Program-made: the position numbers and the translations under genes
Part shown: in pieces, positions 51,800 to 62,461 of the stretch
Numbering within the stretch: position 1 is the first letter of the stretch
Layout of the letters: each line of letters starts with the position of its first letter
NCBI GenBank assembly: GCA_026122225.1
Contig: JANEZZ010000729.1
Location: 186,001-250,000, forward strand
Reading direction: 5' to 3'
Origin: Heloderma charlesbogerti
Taxonomy: Eukaryota; Chordata; Lepidosauria; Squamata; Helodermatidae
DNA length: 64,000 nucleotides
The notes under the pieces: generated by a model
The model's database searches: none
What the model was told of the DNA's origin: nothing
What the model saw: the letters and a program-made list of their open reading frames with translations, nothing else

Positions 51800-52751
51800 A
51801 GTCTGGTTTAACCATAAGGAACCCTGAGAAGGGAGAACAGGGGCTTTGAAGTTGCCCATCAACACTTAGCACCTGGGCAGTGAACTGAGCAGGTGTGGTC
51901 ACACAGGTCATCTGGTCACAGTCTTCCCCACAAGGATGAGATGTTTTGGATGCTATTATTATAATTATGTCTAAATTTGCAGCTATACGTATCCATAGAA
52001 ATTACATGCAAATCCTTCTCTTTTTCCCTCTTTTTTGGTAACGACTAAATGGCCACCCAGTTCTGGAACTTGACCCATGCCAGTCTGGGGACCATTGCCC
52101 CTGCCTCTGGCCACTCAGACTGACAACCAGCCCAACTTCAGACATGATGCCTCACAACTTGGGGTCTGATCCTGCTGGCTGTGACAGTCTACTAGGGTCG
52201 CCAATGTGGCTGCTTCAAAGCTGGTGGATTGCACTCCACAGAGCCAGACTCTGCTTTATAAATAACCTCCAGGTTTTATTTAAAACCAAGCCCCCTCTAC
52301 AGATCTCTCTCAGGCCGTGGCTTCTCTCTCCTCTGGCCAGAAGCATCAGATGTTGCCCTCAGTTACTTCCAGGCTCCTCCCAGGAAGCACACCCCATCCA
52401 TGCCAAATCCAGCCATTCTTTCATATTGTTACATCCCTTCTCTTTTGAGAAAGAAAAACTAAAATAAATAAACTGGGACTTTACACATAGTCTTAGTGCG
52501 CAGGTCTCTTGGTAACTTGCCCACTTTGAGTGTGTCTGGGTTCAGTGTGTCTGACATCCTTCAGCTGCCATCCTTCATTCTGCTCCCTTCTAGACTCAGG
52601 GTGTGCCCTTGTTGCAGTCTCTTCTTCTGCATTGCTCTCCCCTGGACTATACTCTGGTGTGTCTCTGCCCTGGTCAGCAAAGATTCCCTTCTTGTCTCAT
52701 CCCGAAGGACCCCCTCACACCCCATCCAGGCCAAACGAGCAGTTCTTTGTT
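51800..52751. other. unassigned, possibly an eroded LTR-type sequence
   Basis: TTTATAAATAACCTCCAGG and the TGTTACATCCCTTCTCTTTTG stretch near 52428 vaguely resemble LTR retroelement parts, but no paired ends were found. Confidence 0.2.
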
Positions 52752-52942
52752 GCAGTGGTGCCCACAGACATCTCTCTTGGTGCCTTCCAGGCCCCTGCCC
52801 CTCCTGATTTTTATTTTACTTCTTAAGACTTCTTAAATTAAAAAAAATACTGGGAGGCTGGCATGCCACTAAGCAAAGCGCTGCCCTCCAGCACCATCTT
52901 TATTTAGCTTTGAAAGAGTGGTCGATGTGTCCTGTGAGCCAA
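52752..52942 (+). mobile_element. fragment related to the hAT-like element at 43549
   Basis: Shares CCCCTCCTGATTTTTATTTT-type, TTCTTAAGA and GCTGCCCTCCAGCACCATC blocks with 43620-43740, same orientation. Confidence 0.7.
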
Positions 52943-52974
52943 GAGGCCCCAGCCTTAAATCTCAGCAGAAGGGC

Positions 52975-53150
52975 AGGGGCCATAGCTCACTGGTGGAAAG
53001 CATGCTTTGCATGCACTGGACCCATCGGTTCAATCCCTAGAACTTCACTTCAAAAAAGGATTGTGGATAGTGCTGCTGGAAAAGATGTTTGCCTGAGATC
53101 TTGGATTGCTGATGATACTTGGAGTAGACCAGGGATTATGGAAGGCTGAT
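52975..53150 (+). mobile_element. tRNA-Ala-like SINE
   Basis: GGGGCCATAGCTCACTGGTGG, ATGCTTTGCATGCACTGG, ATCGGTTCAATCCCTAG, then the body with GAGATCTTGGATTGCTG. Confidence 0.8.
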
Positions 53151-53157
53151 CTAGTAA

Positions 53158-53242
53158 CTAGAGTCAGCCATGCTGGCTGGGAATGATTGGACTTGCAGTC
53201 CAACATATCTGGAGGGCACCAGGTGGGGGAAGGCTGATCTAC
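53158..53242. mobile_element. half copy of a P1-type palindrome
   Basis: CCATGCTGGCTGGGAATG, GACTTGCAGTCCAACATATC and GGGGGAAGGCTGATC. Confidence 0.65.
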
Positions 53243-53334
53243 CAGGTAGTCTAGAAAAGACTTTTAGACAAATGCTTTTTCACTGTCCAAGGCAAGAGTT
53301 TAGGCTAGATATGCTATTGGCATGAAGTAAAGCA

Positions 53335-53418
53335 GAAACCTACTCATGTGTACTTGGACGTTTTTCCCACTGAGTTTGAACGGGCTTACTTCTTAGTGCA
53401 TTAGACTGCAGCCTTAGT
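53335..53418. mobile_element. half copy of the P3 variant
   Basis: ACTGAGTTTGAACGGGCTT, ACTTCTTAGTGCATTAG, CTGCAGCCTTA. Confidence 0.5.
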
Positions 53419-53699
53419 CAAGCAAGTCTTATTTTTAGCCTCCACTGGGGTCACTTTAGGAAAAGGCTGTGAGCTAGAACGCCAACACTGGAATTTCATA
53501 TTTTAGTTCCATATTTTACTTCCATATTTTGGATCCACTTCCTTGTTTCTGATCCCTGAGCATTTTTCCCATGATTCTCTCAGATGTCCCTCTAAAGTCA
53601 TATGGCTAACAAAAAAAGAGAACTATTATAAATATTCATTGCTAGGATGGTGCAGAGCTTGCGATTTGCAGCATGTAGCTACAGTTTTCTGCAGCATAC

Positions 53700-53850
53700 C
53701 TCTGAATACCAGCTCTCTTGCTGAGGCACAACAGTGGGAGCAGGCTGTTGCCCTTATGGCTTGCTGGTGGGTCTTCTGGAGGCATGACCAGGATGCTGGA
53801 TTAGATGGACTTTTGGTGTGATCCAGCAGGTGTTCCTTGTGTTCTCAAAG
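53700..53850 (+). mobile_element. CR1-like 3' tip (subfamily B), diverged
   Basis: TGTTGCCCTTATGGCTTGC, GGATGCTGGATTAGATGGAC, GATCCAGCAGGTGTTCC and GTGTTCTC follow the family 3' end. Confidence 0.7.
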
Positions 53851-54251
53851 AAAAGTTTAATGGAGGGAAATCTATCTGCCCTTTGAGATTCCAGATGAAT
53901 CTGTTTGCCGTGCCACATTTTAGACAGTGATTACCCATCTCATTTACTGGAGACAGATGCGCATCTGTATTTTGCTCACAGTCACACTGCATCAGGGATT
54001 TTGTACTCTGCAAGAAATAATTATTCATTCTCATGCATAATAACACAAAAATGCAGTATGCTTATTGTCCCACTAATAAAAACAAAACTTCACCTCCTGG
54101 ATGGATGTGTAGAAAATGCAACAGAATCTGTTTGGGGTGAATCTATGAATGGCCGAAACCCCAAATTTTGACCTGAACTCCATTTGGGATGGCATTAATT
54201 GACAACCCTAGTTAAATATTTGGTTTGTTCTTATTGAAGTGTAATATAATC

Positions 54252-54290
54252 CTTTCTTTCTTTCTTTCTTTCTTTCTTTTCTTTTCCTTC
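54252..54290. repeat. (TTTC)n microsatellite
   Basis: About seven clean CTTT units followed by impure ones. Confidence 0.95.
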
Positions 54291-54517
54291 TTTTGCTAAC
54301 CTCCCTTTTTTGTTTTTGTTTTTTTTCCCCCTCAGAATACTGTAATGTTGGAAACTGAAGATTCTGATTATGTTGTTGGTAGTGTTTATTTCATTTATAA
54401 AAATAAAATAAAAATAGATTTTTTTAAAAAAGACAACCCTAGTTAAAACACCTGGCTTTTCACTAGTATCCCACATGATACTCATACACACACATATGGA
54501 AATTATATACTGGGGCC

Positions 54518-54553
54518 GTGTGTGTGTGTGTGTGTGTGTGTGGCGGGGGGGGG
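54518..54553. repeat. (GT)n followed by G9
   Basis: GT run 54518-54542, then GC and nine G bases. Confidence 0.95.
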
Positions 54554-55080
54554 ATGCTACAATAAAAAACTTTGCTTTCTTCTGCTATACAATCATCTAT
54601 GCCAACTAGGACATTTTAAACTTAAACTCCATCACCTCCATATTTCTTTGATTTCCATTTGAATAAGCCACTTTAATACTGCAAAGTTCTAAAGAGGGTC
54701 AGGACTTAAATCCCAGTTCTTACATCAAATGCAACTGAAATTTGACTGTCAAATATCACATTAGTTTTAACTGCTTTTTACTGCTTCTGTCAGAGAATCA
54801 AGCTAGGGTTGCTTTAAGGGAGGAAATATTCTCTTCAATGTCTTTTTTAAATTAAAGACTCTTTGTCTGAGGTTGATTACAGTTTTCATCATCTCTCTCT
54901 GTGTACTTTTATTTTTGTTGTCTCTCTAGAGCACTTGCCCTGTGCCAGCTGCATTAAATAAAGGGATAGTTTTAAATTTTTATTTTGGTCTCAAAGAGAC
55001 ACATTTTTTTTTAAGTGAGAGAAAGATGATACCTGTAGCTCAGGCCTCTTCGAAGCCACAACCCTATAATATGATCAAAT

Positions 55081-55322
55081 CAGGGCTGGCCCAAGATATT
55101 TTACTGCCTGAAGAGAAGAACGAGATGGCACCTATTCCACGAACAAAAGCAAACCAGTTTCTTCAGTACTAGTTATGGAGCAGCACCCTCCGCTGCACCT
55201 GAAGGAAGCAGGCTAGCTTAGAACAGGACATGTAGCTCTCTCCCCAACACTGTGCTGCCACCTCCCCTCATCTGCCACCTGAGGCAACCACTTCACTCTG
55301 CCTAACGGTAGGGCCGGCCCTG
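55081..55322 (+). mobile_element. hAT-like element, GGCTGGCCC family
   Basis: Starts CAGGGCTGGCCC and ends GGGCCGGCCCTG. Flanks GATCAAAT (55073-55080) and AATCAGAT (55323-55330) agree at 6 of 8. Shares CACCTGAGGCAACC-like and CCTAACGGTAGGGC blocks with 33373-33672. Confidence 0.8.
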
Positions 55323-55349
55323 AATCAGATCACGGGCCACCTACCCCAG

Positions 55350-55530
55350 GCAGATAGCTGTGCTAGTTTGTTGCAGCAAAAACAACAGAGCGACTTGTGG
55401 CACCTTAAAGACCAAGACATTTATTCTGGCATAAGCTTTCATGAACATCGGCCACTTCATCAGATTGGCCACAAAAGCTTATGCCAGAATAAATTGGTTA
55501 GTCTGTAAGATGTCATAAGACTCTTTGTTG
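55350..55530. repeat. hairpin repeat with GGCACCTTAAAGAC
   Basis: ATTTATTCTGGCATAAGCTTT opposes AAAGCTTATGCCAGAATAAAT (55421-55493) with a loop of about 30 bases. The left half matches the repeat at 2340-2455. Confidence 0.8.
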
Positions 55531-55795
55531 TTTTCACCTGCCCCACTATTTGCTTTCCCAAACTGGTCATCATTTTGATGGTGATGGTCATCTTACCTAC
55601 AAATTCCTGCAAACAGAAACAATGTTGGTACAACCAACAATACCCATCCAGCAAGAAGCCTATAGTCAGAGGAGAAACTTCCGCAGATGTTCATTTCAAC
55701 TGATGGACAATACCTACATAATAAAAGAAAGCCAACTGGCTGCAAGATGAGGCAGATTCCCCCTTCCAATAATCCTTGGTGTTGTCAACTCTGAG
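55531..55795. other. unassigned sequence
   Basis: Nothing recognised. Confidence 0.35.
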
Positions 55796-56288
55796 AACGA
55801 GTGAGGGGGGACATGATGGAGGTGTACAAAATCATGCGTAGTGTGGAGAATGTGGATAGACATTTTTCTCCCTCTCAAAATATTAGAACTTGGGGTCATC
55901 CCATGAAGCTGATTTGTGGAAGATTCAGGACAGAGAAGAGGAAGGACTTCTTCATACAGCACAGAGTCAAACTATAGAATTCGCTGCCACAAGATGTAGT
56001 GATGGCCACCAATTTGGATGGCTTTTAAAGGGGGTTAGACAAATTCATGGAGGAGAAGGCTATCAATGGCTACTAGTCCTGATGATGGCTACATGCTGCC
56101 TCCAGTGTCAGAGGCAGTATGGCTCTGTATATCAGTTGTTGGGGACATGAGTAGGATGATGCTGTTTCACTCATGTCCTGCTTGTGGATTTTCTGTGGTC
56201 AGCTGGTTGGCCACTGTGTGAACAGAATGCTGGACTAGATGGACCCTTGGTCTGATCCAGCATCAGGGCTCTTTTTATGTTCTTAGTA
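55796..56288 (+). mobile_element. CR1-like 3' end (subfamily B)
   Basis: GGGGGGACATGATGGAGGTG onward, with GGGGTCATCCCATGAAGC and TTCGCTGCCACAAGATG, ending CTTTTTATGTTCTTAG. Frame interrupted by a stop before the WN-type block. Confidence 0.87.
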
Positions 56289-57068
56289 GGCAAACCAAGC
56301 TAGCTAGAGTCCCATAGGCATTGGGGGTCTCCCTATAAAAAGAACTTACATAAACCTTGAACCACAATAATTGATTGTATTATTGTAAATGGACCTGGAA
56401 TCAATTTGTGATTGATGTATAGATCCCTGTCTCCCCATTGTTTAACCCACATGCTAGGGGGAATCTAGAGTAAAACCCAACTCACAGGGGTCTCCTTGGG
56501 GTCACATCTCTCCACCCCTGTTCTCCCGTCAAACAGGAGGATACACAGCCAGTGCGAAAGGATCCCCTCACAAGCCAGGATTATGATCCACAAACGAAGC
56601 CTGTCTCTCCACAGCTCACTTTCGGAGACGGCGTTGCATTCCTGCGGTTTCTCCCGCTCTGCAGCTGCAGGGCAGCTCTTGTTGCAGCCAGGCTGCCTCC
56701 CTTCCAGCCTCTCTGCCAAGCAGCAAAGAAGGCAAGAAAAAGAGTTTTTCCCCACCTTTCGGAAACTCCCACTCTTCTCCGACAACTGCTCCATCCCACA
56801 CTGGGTGGGGAGTTTTAAATTCCCCCTGAAATTGATGTTGGGTGCTCTTCCATCACTTGTTGGGGCCAAATAGGAGAGCAAAAATTCAGACAGATGAGGC
56901 CGGATTAAACTCTCCAGCTGCTCTCAAGTTATGCCTTCAAGGCTGGGCGTGCGCCCACCCTTGCTTCTTGTACACATGTTAGCTAAAGAATGTGGCTGGC
57001 TTTTCCACCCAACTTTTTATAGTCATGTGGTCTTTGAGTTTGACAGAAGGAGAGGGAGATTTGCAACA
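56289..57068. other. unassigned sequence
   Basis: The minus strand has a 138-codon frame at 56465-56881 overlapped by equally long plus frames; no domain recognised. Confidence 0.35.
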
Positions 57069-57076
57069 TTCAGAAG

Positions 57077-57344
57077 TAGGCCGGCCTTACCGCTGGCAGA
57101 GTGAGGCAGCTGCCTCAGGTGGTAAATGCCAGGGGTGGTGGTGGCAGCCCCTCGTTATTCCCCTTGAATCCCCTATGTTAGCCTGCTCTGCACCCCATAA
57201 TTCACCCTGCTGCCCTCAGGAGGGTGGAGGATGTAATATTCAACTGACAGCCCAGTCAAATTTTGTATGTGAAATGTGGTGGTGGTAGGAGGGTGCCATC
57301 TTGTCTGTTGCCTCAGGAAGCAAAATTTCTTATGGCCAGCCCCA
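57077..57344 (-). mobile_element. hAT-like element, GGCTGGCCC family
   Basis: Starts TAGGCCGGCC and ends GGCCAGCCCCA. Flanks TTCAGAAG (57069-57076) and GTCAGAAT (57345-57352) agree at 6 of 8. Blocks AGAGTGAGGCAGCTGCC and TTGCCTCAGGAAGC are inverted relative to the other two copies. Confidence 0.8.
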
Positions 57345-57412
57345 GTCAGAATCTCTTCAAGTCCCACCCTGTGCTACATCTAAACAATTGCCAGGCACTA
57401 GTCATGTTCCAT

Positions 57413-57737
57413 GGTGCCGCGGTGGCTTAGCGGTTAAGACGCTGAACTGCAGACTGGAAGGTCGGCAGGTCAGCAGTTCGAGACCCGAGTGCTGCGTGAC
57501 GGAGTGAGCTCCCGTCTTCAGTCCCAGCTTCTGCCAACCTAGCAGTTCGAAAGCAAGGAATTGCAAGTAGATAAATAGGCACCGCCTCGGCAGGAAAGAT
57601 AACAGTGTTCAGTCACGCCGGCCACATGACCACGGAAGCGTCTTCGGACAGCGCTGGCTCTTCGGCTTAGAAACGGGGATGAGCACCGCACCCTAGAGTC
57701 GGACACGACTGGTTGGGGACACCTTTACCTTTTTTTT
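57413..57737 (+). mobile_element. Sauria SINE, full length
   Basis: The tRNA-related head has GGTGGCTTAGCGGTTAAGAC (A box) and AGCAGTTCGAGACCCGAG (B box). The body has AAGTAGATAAATAGGCACCG and GGCCACATGACC. The BovB-like 3' end AGAGTCGGACACGACTG is followed by GACACCTTTACC and a short T run. A perfect 14-bp target duplication, TAGTCATGTTCCAT, flanks it (57399-57412 and 57738-57751). SINEs of this type are transcribed by RNA polymerase III and moved by BovB proteins. It is the best-kept mobile element in the window and CpG-rich, hence probably recent. Confidence 0.95.
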
Positions 57738-57982
57738 TAGTCATGTTCCATTCACCCAAAATACCCACCTGAATATGATTTAGGTGACCCTGTTTCTAAT
57801 TTAAGACTTTTCATGGATGGAGAAGAAAATTTATTGCTAAATGAATCTGAAACATGAAAAGCAGTTGGTTTAGGCTTCTCCACCAAGTTTTCTTTTAATC
57901 CCCATTCTCAAATTATTCTGACGGTAAAGCTAATAATATTAAATCAAACATTTTAACTTAGGGTGTCTGCCCTCTCCATTCT

Positions 57983-58018
57983 ATTCATTCATTCATTCAT
58001 TCATTCATTCATTCATTC
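57983..58018. repeat. (ATTC)9 microsatellite
   Basis: Nine uninterrupted tetramers. Confidence 0.97.
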
Positions 58019-58100
58019 TAGTTGCATTCCTAAAAGGTGAGTCTACACACATTCAGCAAAATCACATGATCATCCTAGGTCTCTGACACTGTAGAATATA

Positions 58101-58170
58101 GGTAGGGGAACACACATCAATAAATCCTACCTACCTATAGGTAGGTAGGGGAACACACATCAATAAATCC
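58101..58170. repeat. 27-bp direct repeat, period 43
   Basis: The unit starting GGTAGGGGAACACACATC at 58101-58127 recurs exactly at 58144-58170. The spacer CTACCTATAGGTAG is palindromic. Confidence 0.95.
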
Positions 58171-58484
58171 CTGCTTGAGGAAAGCTAGATGGTCAAGGAA
58201 AAGGATCTTAGCCTAGACTTCTCCCTGATTTGCTAGTTTTCTGTCTCTCTGTGTGTGTTTTTATTTTTTACATGGTTGTCTACCAGTCAAAGAAACAGAC
58301 ATGATGCAACCTCACATTATTTCACAAACAACTTCATCAGGGGATTTATCTGAATGGGGGTGAATCTTAGAAAATATCAATAAACTGTTGTGGGTGGGAA
58401 TCACAGGCAGAAAAGGGGAAGTAAAATACAATGGATTGTTTAATAAAACTGGCCACGTAGTTCTGACATTTAGTTCCCATTGAT
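58171..58484. other. unassigned sequence
   Basis: Nothing recognised apart from weak similarity to repeats with ACTTCATCAGG. Confidence 0.35.
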
Positions 58485-58492
58485 ACTGTGCC

Positions 58493-58821
58493 TAGAGATG
58501 TATGGATTTTGTTAAATCCATTCCGTCTGTCTTTCATGGATTGTCAGGTGTCTTTCGTTCTGTCGTCCACTCATTGATGGAATCGGATTTGTTTTTTATG
58601 AGAATTTCATTCTACTTTCACTAAGTAGGATTAGTGCTAATTTGCATTAACTAACACACGTGTGTGCAAGTGCAAATTAGCGCAAATCCCCCCCAAAGGT
58701 GAAAAATCGGTCTACAACTCCACATGACTCAGAAAAAGCTGGTCTGCTCCAGAATCTGCAGGTCAGATTCAAAGAAAACCTAATCAATTTGACTCTGTTG
58801 CAGATTTCCCCAACATCCCTA
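58493..58821. mobile_element. hAT-like element with TAGRGATGT ends
   Basis: Starts TAGAGATGT and ends ACATCCCTA. Flanks ACTGTGCC (58485-58492) and GCTCTGCC (58822-58829) agree at 6 of 8. Inner hairpin GCTAATTTGCATTA / CAAATTAGC near 58634-58682. Confidence 0.75.
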
Positions 58822-58904
58822 GCTCTGCCCCTTGACTTATGGAACTACATGCAATCATGCTCTGTGTTGCCAGGTGCTTTCATTCCCTCCTCGGGCTGTG
58901 CCAT

Positions 58905-59038
58905 GCCAGCTTTTTCCAACCTGGTGTTCTCCAGATGTGTTCGACTACAACTCCCAGCATCCCCCAGCCAGGCTGCCTAGAGATGCTGAGAGTTGTTGTC
59001 CATGCCATCTGGAGGTCCCAGGGTGGGGGAGGCTGCAC
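58905..59038. mobile_element. palindromic hAT-like MITE, family P1, with 8-bp duplication
   Basis: GCCAGCTTTTTCCAACCTGG at left, GGGTGGGGGAGGCTGCAC at right; core ACTACAACTCCCAGCATCC. Flanks TGTGCCAT (58897-58904) and TCTGCCAT (59039-59046) match at 7 of 8. Confidence 0.82.
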
Positions 59039-59046
59039 TCTGCCAT

Positions 59047-60717
59047 AGTGAAAGGGGCTGTCTGAATCAGTCATTGCACTCCTCTGCTCAGTTTGTAGCA
59101 GCCTGCAGAATTGCACGAACAATTTAGATGACTTGTTTGTCACAAGTGAGGCCCAATGATCATCTGCTGCTTCCTTGGCTCCTCCCTGGTGCTGACTCTG
59201 CAATCTTGAAAGAGGGGGAGCTGCTATTACACACCATAGGACCTTGAAGCTGTGAAGAAGTCCAGCTACAAGTGAATGCCGCACAGTTTCCTCTCACCCC
59301 CCCCCCCAATAACTTTTGGCAGTCTCTTGGCATTCTTTGGAAGGCAGCTACATTCCTCCATTTCCACAATTATGCACCAAATTGAAGGGATAAAAGAGGA
59401 ATAGAATGCCTCTTTTAAGCCAGGAAGACTCCACAACTTCTCTGGGCTTTGATACGGGTACTCTGCACAGATCATGCTATTATATCTTCTCTTTTGTCGC
59501 TGCAACAATTAGCAGGTGAGATTTCAAAGGGGCTCACCGATATCTGCTTGATTGTTATTAAGTCATCACTCTAATCTCTATCATGATGCATATATGCCTT
59601 CTCCAGTGTTTTACAGATTTCAAGGAAATCCCATCCAGTAAGGTTATCAGAGGAAACAGAGCACTGATAACTCAGATGTCTCTAGTAGAATCCATACACT
59701 CTGTTTCTCCAGTGGTGGAGGGGGAGGAGAGAGAGAGAGTTCCTTAGCTATGCCTCTGCATCCACCTGGCCTCTCTCAGTCTTCACAAGTTTCATTTCCC
59801 CCACCATCCCAGAGGGAGATTCTGGAGTGTAGGCAAAGCCTATGGGGCCTTCTGCCCTGTTACAAGGTGGTACAACCCACAGATGGCCTGGGAGACATGG
59901 GATCCAGCTAGCATTTGGGGGCAGTAGCAAGTATATGGACAAATAAAGGGGAGAGCCTGGTATGGTCTCAGCAGGCAGACAGGCTGTTTGTGCAGGTCTT
60001 GGGTTCAAGAGAAGCAAGAAGGTCAGAATGAAAGCTTGCAGGACCACTGGCACATCACGGAGTGCAAGGAACTTGCTCCATCAGAGTCCTAGCTCCAAAT
60101 GACCCCTTGTATCCTTCTAAGCCCTGCCTAGACCTTCCACCAGCCTATGCTGTCCTGTCCACCCTCCATGGCTGAGGAGTGGAGATCCTGAAGCCTAGTA
60201 GTTCAGTACATTTCTTTTACTTCACACCTGGCGTGTTTTCTGCATGAGCAAGCAGACATTGGGCAGTGAGGGGTGTCTGGTATAATGGAACTTGATACTT
60301 TGGGTGGGGGGAGCAGACTCAGGAGGGCTATCTCTGGGGGCCCTGCTTTGGTAGTTTCTGGCTCCAGTCCATCGGTTTCAGGCAGTACCATTTCAGGCTG
60401 TAGGTTCTACTAATGCCCGGCTGCACTGTAATTTGGGTTGTAGGGATCTGCTGTGGATCAGTTCTTGAGCAGATTTCAGGTTAGATCAGGTTTCTCAGGT
60501 ATGCAAGATAGAAAGAGACCAGTGCCACAGAGAGCTCCAAGTGGGGCTGGTAGCCAGACAAGGTTGTCTGTCTGTATGTTCCTCCAACAAGGAGCAGAGC
60601 AAGACTGAGACTTAAATAGGAGTTTGAAAGCATGTAGGCTGGATGGCCCCAACTCTATATTGACTGAGTCTTGGTGTCTTACAAGGGCCTGGCCTGTGTT
60701 AGCAATCTCAGGCTGCA
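59047..60717. other. unassigned sequence
   Basis: About 1.7 kb without a recognised repeat or exon; a C9 run near 59298. Confidence 0.4.
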
Positions 60718-60723
60718 AAGATG

Positions 60724-60955
60724 AGAGCCAGTGTGGCATAGTGGCTCGAGTGTTGGACTGGGAGCCGGGAGATCCGGGTTCTAGTCCCCACTTGGCCATG
60801 GAAGCTCACTGGGTGACTTTGGGCCAGTCACAGACTCTCAGCCCAACCCACCTCACAGGGTTGTTGTTGTGAGGCTAAAAGGATTATGTATGCCACCTTG
60901 GGTTCCTCAAACAGGAAAAAAGGTGGGATATAAATGTAATAAATAAATAATAAAT
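60724..60955 (+). mobile_element. MIR-like tRNA-derived SINE, full length
   Basis: AGCCAGTGTGGCATAGTGG (A box), GATCCGGGTTCTAGTCCCC (B box), the central CTGGGTGACTTTGGGCCAG, then AGGGTTGTTGTTGTGAGG and an L2-like tail ending AATAAATAATAAAT. A short target duplication AAGATG is seen at 60718-60723 and 60956-60961. Confidence 0.9.
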
Positions 60956-60961
60956 AAGATG

Positions 60962-61011
60962 TGGGTGTGGCTGGGGTATGCTAGTGTCCTCAAGGCCTGA
61001 GTTCTCAGTCA
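60962..61011. other. short unassigned spacer
   Basis: Between a SINE and a CR1 tip. Confidence 0.3.
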
Positions 61012-61075
61012 TAGAATCATAGAATAGTATGTTTGGAAGCAGCCTATAAGACCATCGAGTCCAACCCTCAATTGG
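61012..61075 (-). mobile_element. CR1 3' tip
   Basis: TCATAGAATCATAGAATAG, then CATCGAGTCCAACCCTCA, matching 36001-36065. Only about 60 bases of the element remain. Confidence 0.85.
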
Positions 61076-62164
61076 GGGTGGGGGGACTCAAGTTTGAGGA
61101 TAGTAATGTACCCTCTCTGGATGCAGCAAAGTCAACCACTGGGGTCGTTCTGGAGAACTGGGTCCTGGGGAGGTGGAAGACTCATGATGCCTTTCTATGG
61201 CTGAGTTCTCTCCCTAAACCATTAACTCAGGAGCCTCGTTGGAGGACAAGGGGTTGGGATTCTCTGAGGGTGAAGATTGGGGTCTAGGTCCATGACACAG
61301 GATCAGGGACTGGGTCTCAGTCCTCTGCTGGGGATGCAGACAAAACAAACTTGACCAGCTCCTTCTCTCCATATCTCCATCCTGGCTACTCCTTGGGACT
61401 GGCGGCATGACCCCTATATCTAATGGGGACATACCAAGGTTTTCTGCCTTCTTCACACAGCCAATGCACAACCTTTCTTAGATCCTATCAGGGTGTGTGT
61501 GTGTGGACAATCACACTTCCCCTTTAGGAATGCTTCACTTGTCCTGGCTTCCTCTCAAACCATCCCTCCTAGGATGATACAGAACTGAAGTAAATGCTGT
61601 TCAGCAAAGATACCCGGCAATATTAATTAGCAGCTTCCTGCATGTATCTGCGATTCTTTTATTGCTTCCTATTCAAAAAGCTGAGGGATTATTATTTGAC
61701 AAATTGCTCAATAATTAGTTGGTTTTGTTCCCCATGTATATAGGGGAGTTTTACTGGGTTTCCTATTATCCTTTCATTCTCAGCCCCACCCATCTTTTAT
61801 AGCAAAAGGAAACCAGTAACTACTGCTTCCCTCCCCACCGCAGGGAAGCATTAGACCAGAGACTGACTAATTAAGTGGCAAATCATAATGAAGTCCCCCA
61901 CCACCACCTGAGCTGAACTGGAAGCAATACCAGGGGCAGAATTTGCAAACAGGAATCTTTTAATTGAAGCTGAAAAAACCCCACAGGGGGAATCATAGAA
62001 AACACAGGGATGCAACAATCTGGCAACAATATTGTCTGGATTCTTCATTAAAAGTGAGCAAGTGAAGAAGAGTAATTCCAGATCAAAGGGCTTGCATGGA
62101 AGCAACCCAGAATGGATGTGCTGAAAGGAGAACTGAATCAGCAGCCAGATGGAATGCATGGTAC
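61076..62164. other. unassigned sequence
   Basis: About 1.1 kb without recognised features. Confidence 0.4.
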
Positions 62165-62368
62165 GTAGGAACACAGGAAGTTGCCCTATACTGAGTCAGA
62201 CCCTTAGTCCATCTAGCCCAGTATTGTCTACACTGACAGGCAGCAGGGGCTCATCAGGGTTTCAGGCAGGAGTTTTCTAGCCCTACCTACCTGGAGATGC
62301 GGAGAATCGAACCAGGAACCTTCTGGACGCAAAGCAGATGCTCTACTACTGAGCTACAGTCCTTCTCT
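62165..62368 (-). mobile_element. tRNA-Ala-like SINE
   Basis: Read on plus: GTAGGAACACAGGAAGTTGCC, GTATTGTCTACACTGACAGG, then GAATCGAACCAGGAACC (B box reversed) and CAAAGCAGATGCTCTACTAC (anticodon arm and A box reversed). Confidence 0.87.
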
Positions 62369-62461
62369 TAGCAAGGTCGAGTTGCTGAACTAAGCACATG
62401 TGCTGGACAAGGGAGAAATGCTTTCTGGGGCTGCTGTGCCCTTGGTCTGTAAGGATGGAAA

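Larger units (their letters stand above)
53851..55080. other. unassigned AT-rich sequence with microsatellites
   Basis: Holds (TTTC)n and (GT)n tracts; no gene recognised. Confidence 0.4.
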
